Shown in pieces: positions 1 through 13,372 of a DNA stretch of 64,000 nucleotides (the first letter of the stretch is position 1; each line of letters begins with the position of its first letter). The notes under the pieces are model-generated. The model made no database searches. It saw only the letters and a program-made list of their open reading frames with translations, and was not told where the DNA came from. Origin of the DNA: Siphonodentalium dalli (Eukaryota; Mollusca; Scaphopoda; Gadilida; Siphonodentaliidae); NCBI GenBank assembly GCA_032622095.1, contig CP136067.1, forward strand, positions 135,035,990-135,099,989. Reading direction: 5' to 3'. Position numbers and translations under genes: made by a program.

Positions 1-335
1 CCGAGATATTCTTGGGAGACACCTATATCCCAAATTTCAATCGAATCAGATAACGTTTGTTGAAGTTGTTGCGCTAACGAGCCTAAAATCAGTGAAAAAT
101 GGCAAAGGGCCATAACTCTGTAATAAATGTGGGGACGAACCCGATTTTTTGTCTGCAGCTTACGTGCATGGATATGTACTCAAACACCAAATTTTTGAGT
201 TATAAGCAAAACACGTCGAACGCCCGCCCGCCGCCCGCCCGCCCACCGTCCCTCATCAAACTATAAGTCGAGTTTTGGAAAAAAACTTGACTAAAAATTA
301 TGTTAATAATATAACACTTTTTCACTACCTGAGCA
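1..335. repeat. Interspersed repeat tail with GGGCCATAACTCTG
   Basis: No gene is seen. The stretch has the phrases 'gggccataactctg' and 'caccaaatttttgagttat', then a C-rich run of CCCG units. The same phrases recur around 36270-36640, which marks it as one copy of an interspersed family. Its class (LINE tail, SINE or other) cannot be told from this fragment. Confidence 0.5.
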
Positions 336-1990
336 CATGTTTATATTGATGTTCCGATAATCGGAATCGGCCATTGGCCGATAATAGCCCATCGGATAAT
401 AATCGTACCTCGCAGTTGAACATCGGCTTTTACTGATTGTCAAAACAAACAAAAACGTTCTAGTATCTAAGTGCAATATGCACACTTTAATAAACGCACG
501 CAACACAACCGTAGTATTGAATGTAAAACGCAGTTGTAACAGCCTAAAAAGAAGTTATTGGCATCGTCCAAACAGTCTGATATGACTATATATAAGCATG
601 ACAATACACATATGACCGACATATCCCGTGTAATATGAAGTTATTGGTTCAATCGCGTGGACACGAAATAGATTCACAGAAAGCTTTAAACAGCTGACCT
701 CATTCAATAGTTTCCTGTTAGAGCACGTGCAATGCTGTGACGTCACATGCAATGTCAACAATTTGAAGCACACACTGAATGAATTAGTTCAGTTGCGATC
801 AGAACTGTCTTCAATAACGACCAATTGGCCTTTTCGTCTGAAGGTGACAATATGGTGAAGTATAGTTCCAACTTGCACTTGTTTTTTCCGCTCCGCGAAT
901 CGCCATTGTTTAGTGATGCTCTCTTTACAAGTTACAGCAAACGCAATGAAATATGCTTAGCTCCACTTTGAACTTGGAGGCGGTCTCGCGAAACAAAAAT
1001 TGAGTAGGCAGAACTATAAAAGCTTCCCAGTTGTCAAAAGACAAAAGGTGTGACCATTGGGAATTTGGGAAATCTCAGACAAATATGACAGCAATTATTA
1101 TCCATCAATCTAAATTTAATTAATAATCATCTTCATTCCATATATTGTCGCAATTAAAGTGGATATGTCCTTATTTTTTCAGTTATCCCCCATGGGAATC
1201 GATTACAGTTGGTTTGGTATAGAATTACTTCCCTTTGTCGAGTTATTTTGTACGCATGCGCACACGTTTGTTTACAGAAACACACTAAAAGTGTAAGCCG
1301 ACTCCGGCGACAATTAAATTAAAGTTGCAAGCGGAGTTTCATGATTACGTTTAGTACGTTTTACTCCATTGTTTCTCAATGGATATGAATGGAATTTTCA
1401 AAGTATGTCCGTGTTTATAATCGTTTAAATTAAATTAAAACAAAATCACACATTTGATGATGTATTGAAATGTTTCGTTCTGAAGCACACTGTAAAGCGT
1501 AAGATGCCGGCTCCAAAATAACAGATGTAAGAAAATCGACATTTCGACGGTGAAAAGTCTCGTTGCGGGTGGTGAACTTCGTGGTAAAAATTGACATTTC
1601 GGCCTCAAACAGCCTCAAAGGTGAAAAAGCGCCGGCGGACGTGATATTGCATTATTTCCTTTGTTTCTCAAACGATATGAATCAAATTTGGAATTTATGT
1701 CCGTATTGAGTTATGGAATGCAAAAACTTCAATAAATTACGAACAAATTACGAATGTGTTGATTTTATCGAACTGAGCGTGTAGATATGTGTAGCCTACA
1801 TGCATGTTATCGGATTAACCAGGATTAACTAGAACAATAATTGGCAACGCTGTTACGCTGGGCTATAATGGCGGGAACCTTTAAGTATTAATAAGGCAAA
1901 TGTATGTTAATAATAACTCTATTTAATAATAATGCATATAATAAAAATACATATAATACATAAACATTAAATAATAAACAAAAAGGTATA

Positions 1991-3066
1991 GGGGAGACCG
2001 GGGCATGTTGGAACGTGGGGTATATTGAAACACCTCTCTTGTTAAAAAATAAAACAGCATCTACAATTTCCACTTATTTTGTGGAAAACACTCTGGCATA
2101 TATGCACATATAACGCAAAAACATTCTGACTATTCTCGGAATGGTGTAAGAGATATGCACAAAAATATCTTTGGGGGGGGGGGGTATCAAGTAATTTTTT
2201 TGATTTTCAGGTTTTATCATTGTTCAAGATAAAATTTCGGGACGTAAAGGTTGTAAATTATGTCAGTTGATCCAGTTTCATTTCATTTCAGTCATAAATA
2301 AAACAAAATACTGATTAATTAGTGTCTTTCCAAGATCGTGTACCATCAGACCCTTTTTCCACGTCGGGGGCATGTTGGAACATCCCATTGTGTCCCCATA
2401 GTGCGACTTACGGGAAAACCCCATAAAATTTGGCATTGAGCTAGTATAATTAACCATTATGGAACAATTCAGAAGGAATTATGGATGAATTCATCTCAGT
2501 TGCTTGCAACCATGTCCTAAATATGATTTCAATATGTTTTCGTTGATGAATAATTATTTGTGTGGCAAATGGGGAGGTTTGTATAGATAGCATGCACTAA
2601 AAACCCCTCCAAATTTTGCCCTGCTACGCCCCTCCCGTGTGTGAAACGACGTTTTCATTGGATGTGTTGCGTTTTCCAATGATGACGATTTCTCGTACAT
2701 ACTTTATGCCTCGGACTCAGCTATTATGTTTTATACTAGCAATTTAATATAGTTCTTGGAATATATTAGTAGTTTTACCTTGAACTTTGCATTGATTTCA
2801 TATGTGTTCCTTACATGATCAGTGTTCTGACTTACCCCAGTCGATGTTCCAATTTGCCCCTGGTTTCAAACAATTTAACCCGGGGCATGCTGGAACGAAT
2901 TTATTTTTTCTATGTAAAAGCGAAATGGATCATATATAATGAAATGCCATATTTAAAGTCTTTGATATACTTTATAATAATAGTTGAAAAAAGGAAGGGG
3001 CCCATGCTCACATTTTCCTGTATGTGTGATTGAATATAAAACGTTCCAACATGCCCCGCTCTCCCA
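1991..3066. mobile_element. TA-flanked nested element with GGGGCATGTTGGAACG ends
   Basis: Inverted ends of about 25 bp both contain CGGGGCATGTTGGAACG and abut TA on each side (1989-1990 and 3067-3068). Weaker copies of the motif occur inside, near 2365 and 2885. There is no transposase, so it is non-autonomous. It is nested in the large hAT element. Confidence 0.6.
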
Positions 3067-3910
3067 TACATTTGCAACTGCTCATGTTTTGTGTTGTATG
3101 GTACGTCGTATATAATTAATGAACTCCTCTTGTAACGGACGATTCCGCCGGATATCCAGGAAATCAACGGCCACAAACTTCGAGATTCATATCGCGAAAA
3201 TATAATCAACGATAATTAAGGGTGCCCTGGACATTGGGTGATTTCTCCATGTGTCATAGGTAATAATCAATGATGGACACCTTTTAGACAGTCTTTTCGA
3301 TAACAAATTGTCTGCATCATTCGAAATACAACTTGGACAATTATATTATAACAACACAATGCATATGCCGCAAGTATAACAGATACCAATTCCCTTTATT
3401 CCGGCTTATCCATTTGCTATAGCTTTCTTATAGTGTACTTTTGCATCAACGTGTAGTACAAGACAAGTTTTAGACAACGAATAAGAATTATGATCAGCAA
3501 ATGGGCCATTCTCCGGAAAAGTGCGAAACAGGACCGGCCTACCATACTCGTCCAAAACAAACTCTTACAGATCACGCTAAATTTAATTTCCCCATAAATT
3601 AGAAGTGTATCAAAATCTAAGAAAGCATCCTCTATGGCGGCCACCATTTTATGAATTAGTAAACGGACATACGAAAAATTCAATAAGAGTCCCCAGTATA
3701 GTATATTGTATTGTTTTGTAATGACTATATAGAAGAACATTTCCGATCAGACAGGAGTTTCACCATTCAGAAATCTTATCAATTGGTGCCATAATAGATG
3801 ATGACTTAAGTGTCAGATGCATGTTTTGCCTAAATTTCCTGGTATATGTCTAAATGTATTTGCTAGGAATTTCTTTCGGAAATTTGGTATAAGCGATTAT
3901 TGTGACACAA

Positions 3911-4622
3911 TGGCTGCGGACACACGTATCACAGTAGTGATGGCATAGTAGGTGTGACAATTTATTATGGTGGAGTTTGGTGACAATTGGTCGTCACAAT
4001 TAATATGCCATATAGCTGGCCATGTCGCCCGCTGCATATTCGCACAATGAGTCTTCCAAAGTTCGTTATGATCAGCCTTTTTCTTGTTTTGGTCCTTGTA
4101 TATATTGTTCGCTTTGTTTATTTCAGATACTTTCTCTCAGCTACATTTCTCCCAACAATTCCGACACAGCTTCATCGGCCCACATGATAATGTTAGCGGA
4201 ATTATGCGTAGAACTAAATGTCGCAAAATTAAAAATGCAATTGGGGAACTGTCTTAATACGCATGAAATTAATATAAGTAGATAAACATGCAGTGAGATC
4301 ATGTCAATAAAATACTACGTGCATGATATGTAAGTGAATGAGGGATTGCCATGGTCAAACACAATTATGGACGATCGATCGTGCAATTATATTATATCGT
4401 AGATAATACAATGTAGCAAAACGTAATGAGTAGAGATCAACCTTGGTGAAACGCAATGGGTTAATTGGTCGAGTCGACTCATTGTGCGGAAACTAAGCGG
4501 GCAACATGGCGAGCTATAATATGGCACATAATTATGACGATCAATTGTCACCAAACTCCACCATAATAAATTGTCACACCTACTATATGGCATCGCTACT
4601 GTAATACGGGTGTCCGCAGCCA
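3911..4622. mobile_element. Foldback element with ~145-bp inverted repeats
   Basis: The left arm (3911 to about 4055) and the right arm (about 4478-4622) are near-complementary. They start TGGCTGCGGACAC and end GTGTCCGCAGCCA. I see no clear target duplication. The arms contain 'accataataaattgtcacacc' type sequence, and the centre has no convincing gene. It is nested in the hAT element. Confidence 0.65.
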
Positions 4623-7600
4623 ATATGTAAGAACTATCGACCCATTGGATAGTATAACATCATTTACTTCACTTTTATGACAAATATTTAAAATTTCACT
4701 GTTTTCCGGTTCCAAGAACCTCTGTAAAATAGATTGTTTTCAAAAGTACAGTTCATATATCCATGATATCCAGTCTGATATATATCCAGACTCCGTCTCA
4801 TTACTTTCATCTATATATTGATTGAAATGAAACACGGTCTGAGTTTTGTTAGACAGCATGATATCATAACATAACACAAATATGTCGGCAACAAGTCGCA
4901 ATAAATTTTAGCCCAAGTTACGTAATATGAAATATAATTTGAAGTTTTCACGCGTTGCAAGCTGTCTGTTCACAGTTTATGTATGTATGCGGTATTAGGT
5001 TGTTACTCGTCGAAATGATATCTGATGTTCCAAAGTTCCGAATCAAGTCTTTCTTTGAAGGTTTTCAGGTCTTCCGAATCTACCACGAACTGTGATAAAT
5101 CGCTCCAATGAAGCACCACTCAGTCTGCAAAGAAGTGCAAATGGGTGTCTTTGTTGCATCTATTGGGGTGTAATTTGTGAGTGTGGTCCCTCATTCCCGA
5201 ATCGTATACCATCTGGAACATAGACATATCTGAAGATCGTGAGAATGATGAGAGGAGACTTAATTTTTCTTGATTTGTGACATTTAATAATTATTTACAA
5301 TTAGAAAGGCAACTACCCATAAAGAATTTTCTATATTCGAGAATGTTCATGTCACGAATGTTGATAAATGAAACATTGTTCAGAGATAAGGGCTGGTTCA
5401 TGTGTTGATAACTAAATTAAAGCTGACCACCATATCTCTTAACACTGCGGCCTAATTCCAGTTGACCGCTCCCTGCTTGATGGGACCACAGTTGTTCCCA
5501 TTGGGCTGTAGTACTTGTGACTGCTTTATTCTTCATTATAATATATGGGTGTATGATTCTATATTATGTTATTAAAATCTAACTCAACATTATGATACAA
5601 ATGAAGACTCCTTGCATAGAGCCAATGCAATATTAAGCTATGTTGTGTGAAATAATTTCACTGAAATTACTATTATTCGAGCAGTTCTTGGTACCCAAAT
5701 GGACAAAAACAAAAATTATATTTCCAACCTCTCAAATGTATTAAAATCCATTGTTTTTAGCGTCTCTTAATAATTTCTCAGATTATATATACAATGAAGA
5801 TGATGATAAGTGAAATTCAAGATTGAAAATATCTTACCATTTTGGGCTGGATTTATGCAACCGTGCGTTTCCCCTTAACCACCACACGGTCACAAACTTC
5901 TGCACAGATGCGCCACTAAGGATTGTAGTTGATGGTAAAAAGAATCAATCTCACAATTTAGAAGTCTTCAGTAACTGTTCCAATGGTTTCACCTTGTTTG
6001 CTCTGATAGTTGATTGTATATATCACATATTAATTTGGCTTTTTAATTCTAATATTTGGAATGGAGTAGCATAGCGTCATACATTAATCTAAAATTGGTG
6101 AGCAGCATTTGCCTCTCTTCGCGGGCAGGTATTCATTCTAAGTATTACATGGCTCTGATACAATCGCAACTTCTCGGATTATCGTTCTTGCAGAAATAGT
6201 ATATTTGCGTATACGGAAATCACCGAGGTTTGCCGATTGCATGGGCTCTGATGGTGAATCAATCAATTAGCGCTCAGTGACTAAATGTCATCAATGGCTT
6301 CGATGACGACATGTTGACCATACACTATACAGAGACAAGGGCATATCTTAAATTCATTTCTAATTAACCCATTTTCATTGTTAAGATTCATACTATGTGG
6401 AACTATGCAATTTCAGCAATGTGACACTTAAATATGACACTTCCATGTTTTCTGGACAAACACAAATTACTCTACAAATTACTCACAATATCATGGCATT
6501 TATAAAAGTGTTTAGTTGCACCACGCTGACTTACTCTGAGTTACTTGTAGCTCCATACGGACACCAAATTAACGAAAATTGTGAATACCGATCGGAACTG
6601 ATGTGTGATTTTAAGTGAAAATAACTTTCGAATATTTGGGCAAGTCGCGGTGTGTGGTTTCTGTGCTGTGTGTAGTAAATTTATTTCGCGACCAGATTAA
6701 TACTCTGCGCTGCATGTCCTTCTCCATTAAACATACAATGCCATGATATGGCCAGTGCGCCATAAACCAAACCCTATAAACACTACATTTTATATAGTTC
6801 AAGACTGATGGCTAGTGTTTGTTGCAAATAGAACCAGGCCTGTCATCCTTTCTGTTGTATTTAGATATTTGCTACTATCTTACTGTTTGTCGTTATTTAT
6901 AAATTGTTTCTAATTCAAAGCCACCTGTCATAAAGAATCATTGGCAAAGCATATATAACTTTCCGGTGAAATACTATAGTTTGCTTATAAATTGCCGTGC
7001 TTATGAATGCAATCGAACGACAATTATTATAAATGCACCACCAACGTGCATGTTTCCAGTGAAGATTGTCACATTGCAACCTGTGTTACGTTTGTTGGTT
7101 TGTCTTTCTCCATATATTTGAAACAAAGTCCATATAAGTGCAAATTTCTTGCAGCGCTAACCTTGTATGAATAGAACACACACCATATTCGTGTCACACA
7201 TGTGTCATAAATGGGGGTGGGACATTTAGAACATGATATAGGATATTACCAGACCACATGCCGCGAGATCGAGAGACACTATATTAGTCATCCACACCAC
7301 GCATATCGAGTGTACAAGAAAGTCAATTTGAAATATGATAAAGATTCATCTGCAATTGTATTTTTCTTGGCATTTTCGGTATCCGTCACCAAGAAAACGC
7401 AACACATTACGGTTTACTAGTATATGCACACAATCAACACATCGATGCAAACTGTATAACATATATGAGACGTATTCTGTCTGGCTTCCGTATTCGTTGG
7501 TTCCGATTCCCGGCGATGGGATTAATTTCGAATTTTATGACATTGGGGAGGGTTAAGTTTTTACCTTTTATCTCATCAATTGATAAATGGATTAATGATG

Positions 7601-8480
7601 AAACTACAGTTTGATGAAATGTTATTTATGTAGTCATAACAATAATATAAAATATACCACTGCGATATACCGTTTTCTTGATTTTCGTATGGCAGTTCAG
7701 TAAGTGTTAAAATTAAAATCGGCCACCATGTTGGATGCCATCTTGGATTTTGATACTCTTAATTATAACAGTGCATATGGATGGAAATTCGCATCTGACA
7801 CTTCTTATGTGTGATTGATATTAAATAAAACCAAATACGTCGCATTATTCACCATTATTGGTTCCTATTGCCAGTGATGGCTTTATTTTAAATTGTATGG
7901 CACTGGGGAGGCCGGTTATATTTTTACCTATTATCTCAACATTTGTGGGTATATTTATTGTAATAAGGTTTACATTTTTAGGTAGGAAATGCTCCACCCC
8001 CCAAACGATAACATATGGGTGCTACGTCCAACGATCTATTTTTTGTGCCGAGTTGACGAGTGACAGTTTGTCTGAATAGTCATGATTCTGTTATTTGCGA
8101 AAACTCACAAATAGTCTTACCACACATAGCTTCCGCCAATTCAGATAAGGCCACGAATCATTTTCGTAAATGATATATAGATTTACCTTCCATAAAACGT
8201 TGGTTACACATTTTTCTACCAATGTACATGCTGGGGTATCTCGAAAACTAAGGCCCAAGTTGGATTTGACCGCTCACAATATACACAGCGCATTTGCAAA
8301 ATTGGCTGCAAAAAGCGCCGCAAGTCAAACACCGACAAGGCCCTCTTTTCCCCACTCCTCCTTGCACATATTCTTGCACTTCGTGAACTTGCAACGATAG
8401 GATCATGCTGGAATGACGAGCCAAACACTTTTTTGCCCATCGCTTTCTTCTTCCATTTAGAGATATAGTAGATCAGTCCT
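4623..8480. other. AT-rich interior of the hAT element, no gene seen
   Basis: Only short frames without protein-like composition occur here. Two diverged direct repeats sharing 'attggttcc.att.cc.g.gatgg' lie near 7494-7600 and 7855-7960. Near 3640 and 7720 there are similar 'ggccaccat' stretches. No regulatory or RNA feature can be supported. Confidence 0.4.
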
Positions 8481-8751
8481 TCCCATGAGACGGGCGCTAT
8501 TGCGCTCGCGCCCGTCCGCGCCCGCGATTCCCTATTTCAGGGTGCAAACAAATGCGCTCGTGTTTTGACCGGACATTAAACGGAAAACCGGCATTTCGTC
8601 CGGTGCGTAGACTAGCTCGCTTAATGTAAAACGCATTTTGATTGGACAACGACAAACTATTAACCAATAGAATTACGTATAACAGTTCATGTTCGGGATA
8701 CCGGAAATTCCGCCAAATTCGTTTTCGAAATAAATTTTATTAGTTTTTAAT

Positions 8752-11310
8752 ATGGTGCTGTTATCCACTTTTCTGAACTGGACTTTCAAAAATGTTGTCG
8801 GGTATTCGACGAAATACGAAAATGGGAAAACGTTGGTTACAAAAGTATGGTGCAAAACGTGTGCAAAGCAAGCGGATCGCGTGAGAAAAACGCTCAATGG
8901 AAGAACTCTTAAGGAATTTGACGTATTCACGGAGGGGAGCAATTTTGTAAATAAATATACATTCGAAAGGCATTTAAAAAGTAAAAGCCATCAGACCGCC
9001 ACATATTATGAAAACATAGAACATTCAAATGCTGACAGTGGCAGGAGTGAGAAGGAACAGGATGTTGTTTGTGATAGCTCAGGTACCTGCGGAAGGGGAG
9101 CTGGTGTTAAAAGACCCAGCAACCAGCTGCGAATTGATCATGTATTGAATGAACAATCCAGAGAGGCTTATAAGAAGCTACTCAGGACAGCTTATGTTTT
9201 ATGTATAACTGGGCAACCCATTTCGACATTTAAGCCCATGGTCGAAATCCAGCGGGCAAATGGTGTGCAGCTGACTGCAGGTAAAAATAACAACCAAACC
9301 GCAGTTGAGCTGATTAACAATCTTGCTGCGGCGTCAATGAGAAAGCTTGGTATTAAGCTGGCATCGGCCAAATTTTTCAGTCTCTTGACTGACGGATCAC
9401 AAGCCAGGAAAACTTTGTCTGAAAAAGAACTTGTTTTCGCTCGTTTTGTTGTAAACGGAGAGGCACAATTCCATCTTGTTGGTCTTGAGGATATTGATGA
9501 CTTTGGCGATTGCACAGGGGAAAATCTTAAATCTTGTATTGACAATTTAGTTATGAATAAAGTTGGTCTAGAGGAAGAATTATACAAGAAACACTTTGTC
9601 GGTGCAACGGCAGATGGTGCTGCAGTCAACACAGGTGCATACAAGGGACTGCTAACACGACTTACATCTGATGACAGACCATGGCTGATCAAGGTGCATT
9701 GTGTGATGCACAGACTGGAGCTGAGCATCAAGAGTGCTCTGCTTGAAGTACAGCAGTTCAAAGCTATTAAGAATCTCCTAATTACCCTATTCAATTTATT
9801 GAAAAAATCTGGGAAGTTGAAACGTCACATTCGTGATCATGGTCAAAAAGTACTGGGCATGCAAGTTTTGACAATACCCAAAGTTAGTGGAACGAGGTTC
9901 ATTACACACCTCAATAGAGGTCTTGATCACCTTTTACATAACTGGGTACTGTTATGCCAAGCAATTGAAAACATGATCGCGTCTGGAAATGCTAAGAAAA
10001 TTGAACCGAAGTTAAGAGGCATTTTGAAAAAACTGAAGGATGCAAATTTTTTCTCATCTGCCGTTTTACTGAAAGATATAACTCAACAGCTTAGTTTTTG
10101 TTCTTTAAACATGGAGAAGGAAACTTTTCTACTTTTTGAAGTAAAGCCTGTTTTAGACCTCCTTGTCCAAAATTTGAGGAAACTTACTGAAGACGAATAT
10201 ATTTATCCTCCCTCAGATGATAATGTTGTAATGAAAGAATACAGATTAAATTTTAATGGTAAAACTCTTGCTTGTAAAAGTCTTAAACTTGGGCATTGCA
10301 AAAAGAATTTGGTAAACAGACAGTATGTTGAAGTTCAGTATGATGGCATGACCGAAACAAAAAAGAAACGCAGTACGTGTACTAATATTGTCCAGGAATC
10401 ATTATCTGCCACTTCAAAACGTGTTATTCCTTCACTCATTGCTTGCATCAATAACAGATTCCCTTCATTTTCAAGCAGACAGTCGTCTGAATCCCAAGAA
10501 AATCCTACATGTAACTCTCTCGATAAGGATATTATTCATAATCTTGCAGTTTTGGATCCAGCTAACTGGAGCGATCTAAAAACTGAACTTGCATCCATTG
10601 AAAATATCTTTCAGCATTTTCATGTGCCTCTTGAGTTCAATGGCTACAACAATGAATCTGTAGTAAAGCCGAGAGGAGAATGGGAATCTTTTAAGCACCT
10701 AGTGTCAAATTTTTACCCATGCATTCAGGCACCACAGTTATGGAAAAATATTTTATGCTACAGAAGGGATCAATTCCCAAATATTAGTTTATTGGGGGAA
10801 CTTGTTCTGACCTTGAGCCCTAGTAATTCCATAGTTGAGAGTGGCTTCTGCTACCTAACATGTATGCTATCAGACAGAAGACTGAGCATGTCTCACACAA
10901 CTATGACTAGTCTGCTGAGACTTAAAATTGGCCACAAGTGCTCAAAGTCAGAACAAGAGCCTGAAGAACTTATTGATGCTGCCCTATTGACTTACCTTTC
11001 CAAAAGGAGGTATAAAAAGTTAGATACCACAAGTGAACCTAGTGATTGCTTTAAGAGAATTTGTGTCAAAGCTGTAAAAAAACCTATAATAAGTAATGAA
11101 AATCTTGTCTCAAATAATGATTCTGATGGTGAGAACCTGCACAGTGTATCAGTAGATCATGGCCAAGTATGTGACTCTGCCGCAAACACAAATGATGGGT
11201 CTGAATCTTTTGATTCTGAACTTTCAGATTCACAATCTGATTCATGGTCTCAAATGGATGAGGGTGAATCAGAATGTGACTCTGAAGATTCATCTGAACC
11301 GGAAGATTGA
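8752..11310 (+). CDS. hAT-family transposase, 852 aa, apparently intact
   Basis: This single uninterrupted frame encodes an 852-residue hAT transposase, the enzyme expected to bind the element ends and carry out excision and insertion in the nucleus. Near the N-terminus a BED/TTF-like zinc finger can be read as C34-x2-C37 with H74 and H80. The RNase-H-fold core follows. The first acidic residue is D214 in LLTDGS, the second is D288 in TADGAAVN, and the usual CxxH is C317/H320 in KVHCVMH. The third acidic residue is E696 in the C-terminal dimerisation segment SIVESGF. About 60 C-terminal residues are rich in Ser, Asp and Glu. It resembles the ZNF862/DUF4371-type branch of the superfamily, though I could not align it. 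All three catalytic residues are present, so the copy may be active or recently so. A CpG-rich block at about 8485-8530 precedes it. The start is the first in-frame ATG before the finger. Confidence 0.9.
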   Translation: MVLLSTFLNWTFKNVVGYSTKYENGKTLVTKVWCKTCAKQADRVRKTLNGRTLKEFDVFTEGSNFVNKYTFERHLKSKSHQTATYYENIEHSNADSGRSEKEQDVVCDSSGTCGRGAGVKRPSNQLRIDHVLNEQSREAYKKLLRTAYVLCITGQPISTFKPMVEIQRANGVQLTAGKNNNQTAVELINNLAAASMRKLGIKLASAKFFSLLTDGSQARKTLSEKELVFARFVVNGEAQFHLVGLEDIDDFGDCTGENLKSCIDNLVMNKVGLEEELYKKHFVGATADGAAVNTGAYKGLLTRLTSDDRPWLIKVHCVMHRLELSIKSALLEVQQFKAIKNLLITLFNLLKKSGKLKRHIRDHGQKVLGMQVLTIPKVSGTRFITHLNRGLDHLLHNWVLLCQAIENMIASGNAKKIEPKLRGILKKLKDANFFSSAVLLKDITQQLSFCSLNMEKETFLLFEVKPVLDLLVQNLRKLTEDEYIYPPSDDNVVMKEYRLNFNGKTLACKSLKLGHCKKNLVNRQYVEVQYDGMTETKKKRSTCTNIVQESLSATSKRVIPSLIACINNRFPSFSSRQSSESQENPTCNSLDKDIIHNLAVLDPANWSDLKTELASIENIFQHFHVPLEFNGYNNESVVKPRGEWESFKHLVSNFYPCIQAPQLWKNILCYRRDQFPNISLLGELVLTLSPSNSIVESGFCYLTCMLSDRRLSMSHTTMTSLLRLKIGHKCSKSEQEPEELIDAALLTYLSKRRYKKLDTTSEPSDCFKRICVKAVKKPIISNENLVSNNDSDGENLHSVSVDHGQVCDSAANTNDGSESFDSELSDSQSDSWSQMDEGESECDSEDSSEPED

Positions 11311-11888
11311 GTGCCACCTTGTACAATATTGAACTATGTTATTATTGTTATCTAATTTTATTGTTCCATACCATTGAGGTGTTATTGTTCGATTAAATAT
11401 AAGTTGTTATCCACCACAAGTGTGCCAATTGAGAAAATTTCAACAAACGTCCATGATATTCATTTACATGTACATTTTATTATGAGTCATTTCTGTGTTA
11501 TTAATTAATAATTTATTGTTCCACATTGACGTTTTATTGTTCTATAATTAAAGTTATTATTTATACCACAATTGCAAATTCATATCTCTAAATGACCTGC
11601 TGGGTGACCAGGTGATGATAGCAAAATTGTTACCGACACATTCAACATGTGAAAAGGTATTGTGCAGATGGATTTTTTTTTTATTTTAGAGTTATTGACC
11701 CTTTCTCGACTTAGAAAATATTAAGTGAAAATGCAATTGGATACCTTAACTGTGAAATCAACTACTACAACTTATATCCTTAATCCTACATGTATGTACC
11801 GTACCTAAACTTGAGGAAAATGTTACTGACACATTGAAGATGTGCAACATATTTTAGAGAATATGCACTTTGTATAATATTAGGCTTA

Positions 11889-12282
11889 GGCCAAAACAAA
11901 TTATACCTGTGTTTCTGGTGACATGCAAGAAAAAAATAGGGGTGGGGTATTGGCTTTTCATTTTATTTTCAACTTAAATAAATATATATAACCCAGACTG
12001 CTTCTCCTTGTTTTTAATGTACTATAAAATAATAAAACTAAGTACATAATATTAGAATTTTATAGTGTAAAGTTTGATTTGGCTGTGACCTAATTAAAGT
12101 GTGGTGTAATATACAGTTTAACAGTACACGTGATGTGTCTATTTTACATGGAAATGAGTCGGTTTACACAGAAAATAAAATCAGATGCATACTAATTTTC
12201 AACTTCAATAAAATGAAAATGGTCGGGTGCCGGAATAGGGGCGGGCGGGTCACCAGAAACACAAGTTTTTGAAATTTTGGTC
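11889..12282. mobile_element. Harbinger-like MITE, older copy
   Basis: The ends read GGCCAAAACAAATTATACC and, inverted, GACCAAAATTTC. The internal inverted stretches TGTGTTTCTGGTGAC and GTCACCAGAAACACA match each other. The left flank is TTA, but the right flank is TGA, so the 3-bp duplication is imperfect. It belongs with the larger element at 52619-54020, which has the same architecture. It is nested in the hAT element. Confidence 0.55.
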
Positions 12283-13372
12283 TGATGACAATGTCAATGA
12301 TTATTGTAATTTGTTGGGAATAATAATTTGCATTCATATTTTGTAAATGATGCACACTGTTGACAAATTCAAAATACATGAGAAAATGGCAATAAGTACC
12401 CAGTCAGGGGGGGGGGGGGTGGTGATGACAGGTCTGGGGTTATGTTGTTCAGTTGGGGGCTTTCTCACATTTCAGTTCACAATTTCAGATCCATGCCTAG
12501 AGTTAAGTTCACAATTCAGCATGTCCACTCTAAAATGGCTCCTATAGAGATGAGTTAAATCCTTCTCACTATCATCAACATTTGTTATGCCAACTGGCAA
12601 CATACACCAGAATGCACCATTTCAAAAATGAATATTCAAAATTTTTCAACTCTCGAAGGGGGGACACCCCCCTTCCATACCATCCCCCCTTCTCGGTGCT
12701 ACGCACATCGGAGCCGCCCAAGGGTGGCTGAAATTTTACGAGTGCTTATTGCACCCGTCTTCAATATTACGGGTGCATTTTATAGCTCTCGTGGTATTTT
12801 GTTCCTGGGAAGGACTGGTAGATGAATCAACAGGTTCTATATCTGCAGTGCTATAGGATCTATAGGCTTCTCCAGCCATGCAATAATACTGTCGCAGGAA
12901 TGCGAGGTAATGTTTCTATTTATAGATATAAGCCGACTGCCGTTATAGAATTCGGCGGATAGTTATAACATAGCCAAATTATGACATATCCACTTTAACT
13001 TACAAGTATTAAAAATCAAGACTTTTACACCGCGTTCAAGTGTTCCCCCACACGGTCATAACGTTACTCTGAGTCGGCACCTTTGATCTATTTGTCAAAC
13101 AACTACCGGTATACATCAAAGGCAGCGCACAGCTGACGTCGGCGGAAATACCTTTGCGATAGTGCGTATATATTTCTTTGATGTATTTGGCTTTGAAACT
13201 ATACCGAGATAGGGAGTGCAATGAATGTATATAGGTCCATTATGGGAACAAACGCACAATATATGTATATATAAACATCGGAATCGGAATCGGAAATCGG
13301 CTGATTGTGCCTCCAGTTATCGGAAATAGTTCCGATGGGCTTTTTCATTATCGGAACATCACTACATGTTTA

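Larger units (their letters stand above)
344..13364 (+). mobile_element. 13.0-kb hAT-superfamily transposon with intact transposase
   Basis: The left end reads TATTGATGTTCCGATAAT and the inverted right end TAGTGATGTTCCGATAAT, 17 of 18 identical. Both ends then carry AGCCCATCGG. The element is flanked by the perfect 8-bp direct repeat CATGTTTA at 336-343 and 13365-13372. An 8-bp duplication and TA..TG ends fit hAT elements, and the only long reading frame inside (8752-11310) is a hAT transposase. The size is several times the usual 2.5-5 kb. Part of the excess is nested elements at 1991-3066, 3911-4622 and 11889-12282. The rest, mainly 4623-8480, has no recognisable gene. It lies antisense to the EF-hand gene to its right. 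Confidence 0.8.

Noticed and set aside
9192-9794. 200-codon minus-strand frame
   Set aside because: Lies wholly inside the transposase on the other strand; a shadow frame.
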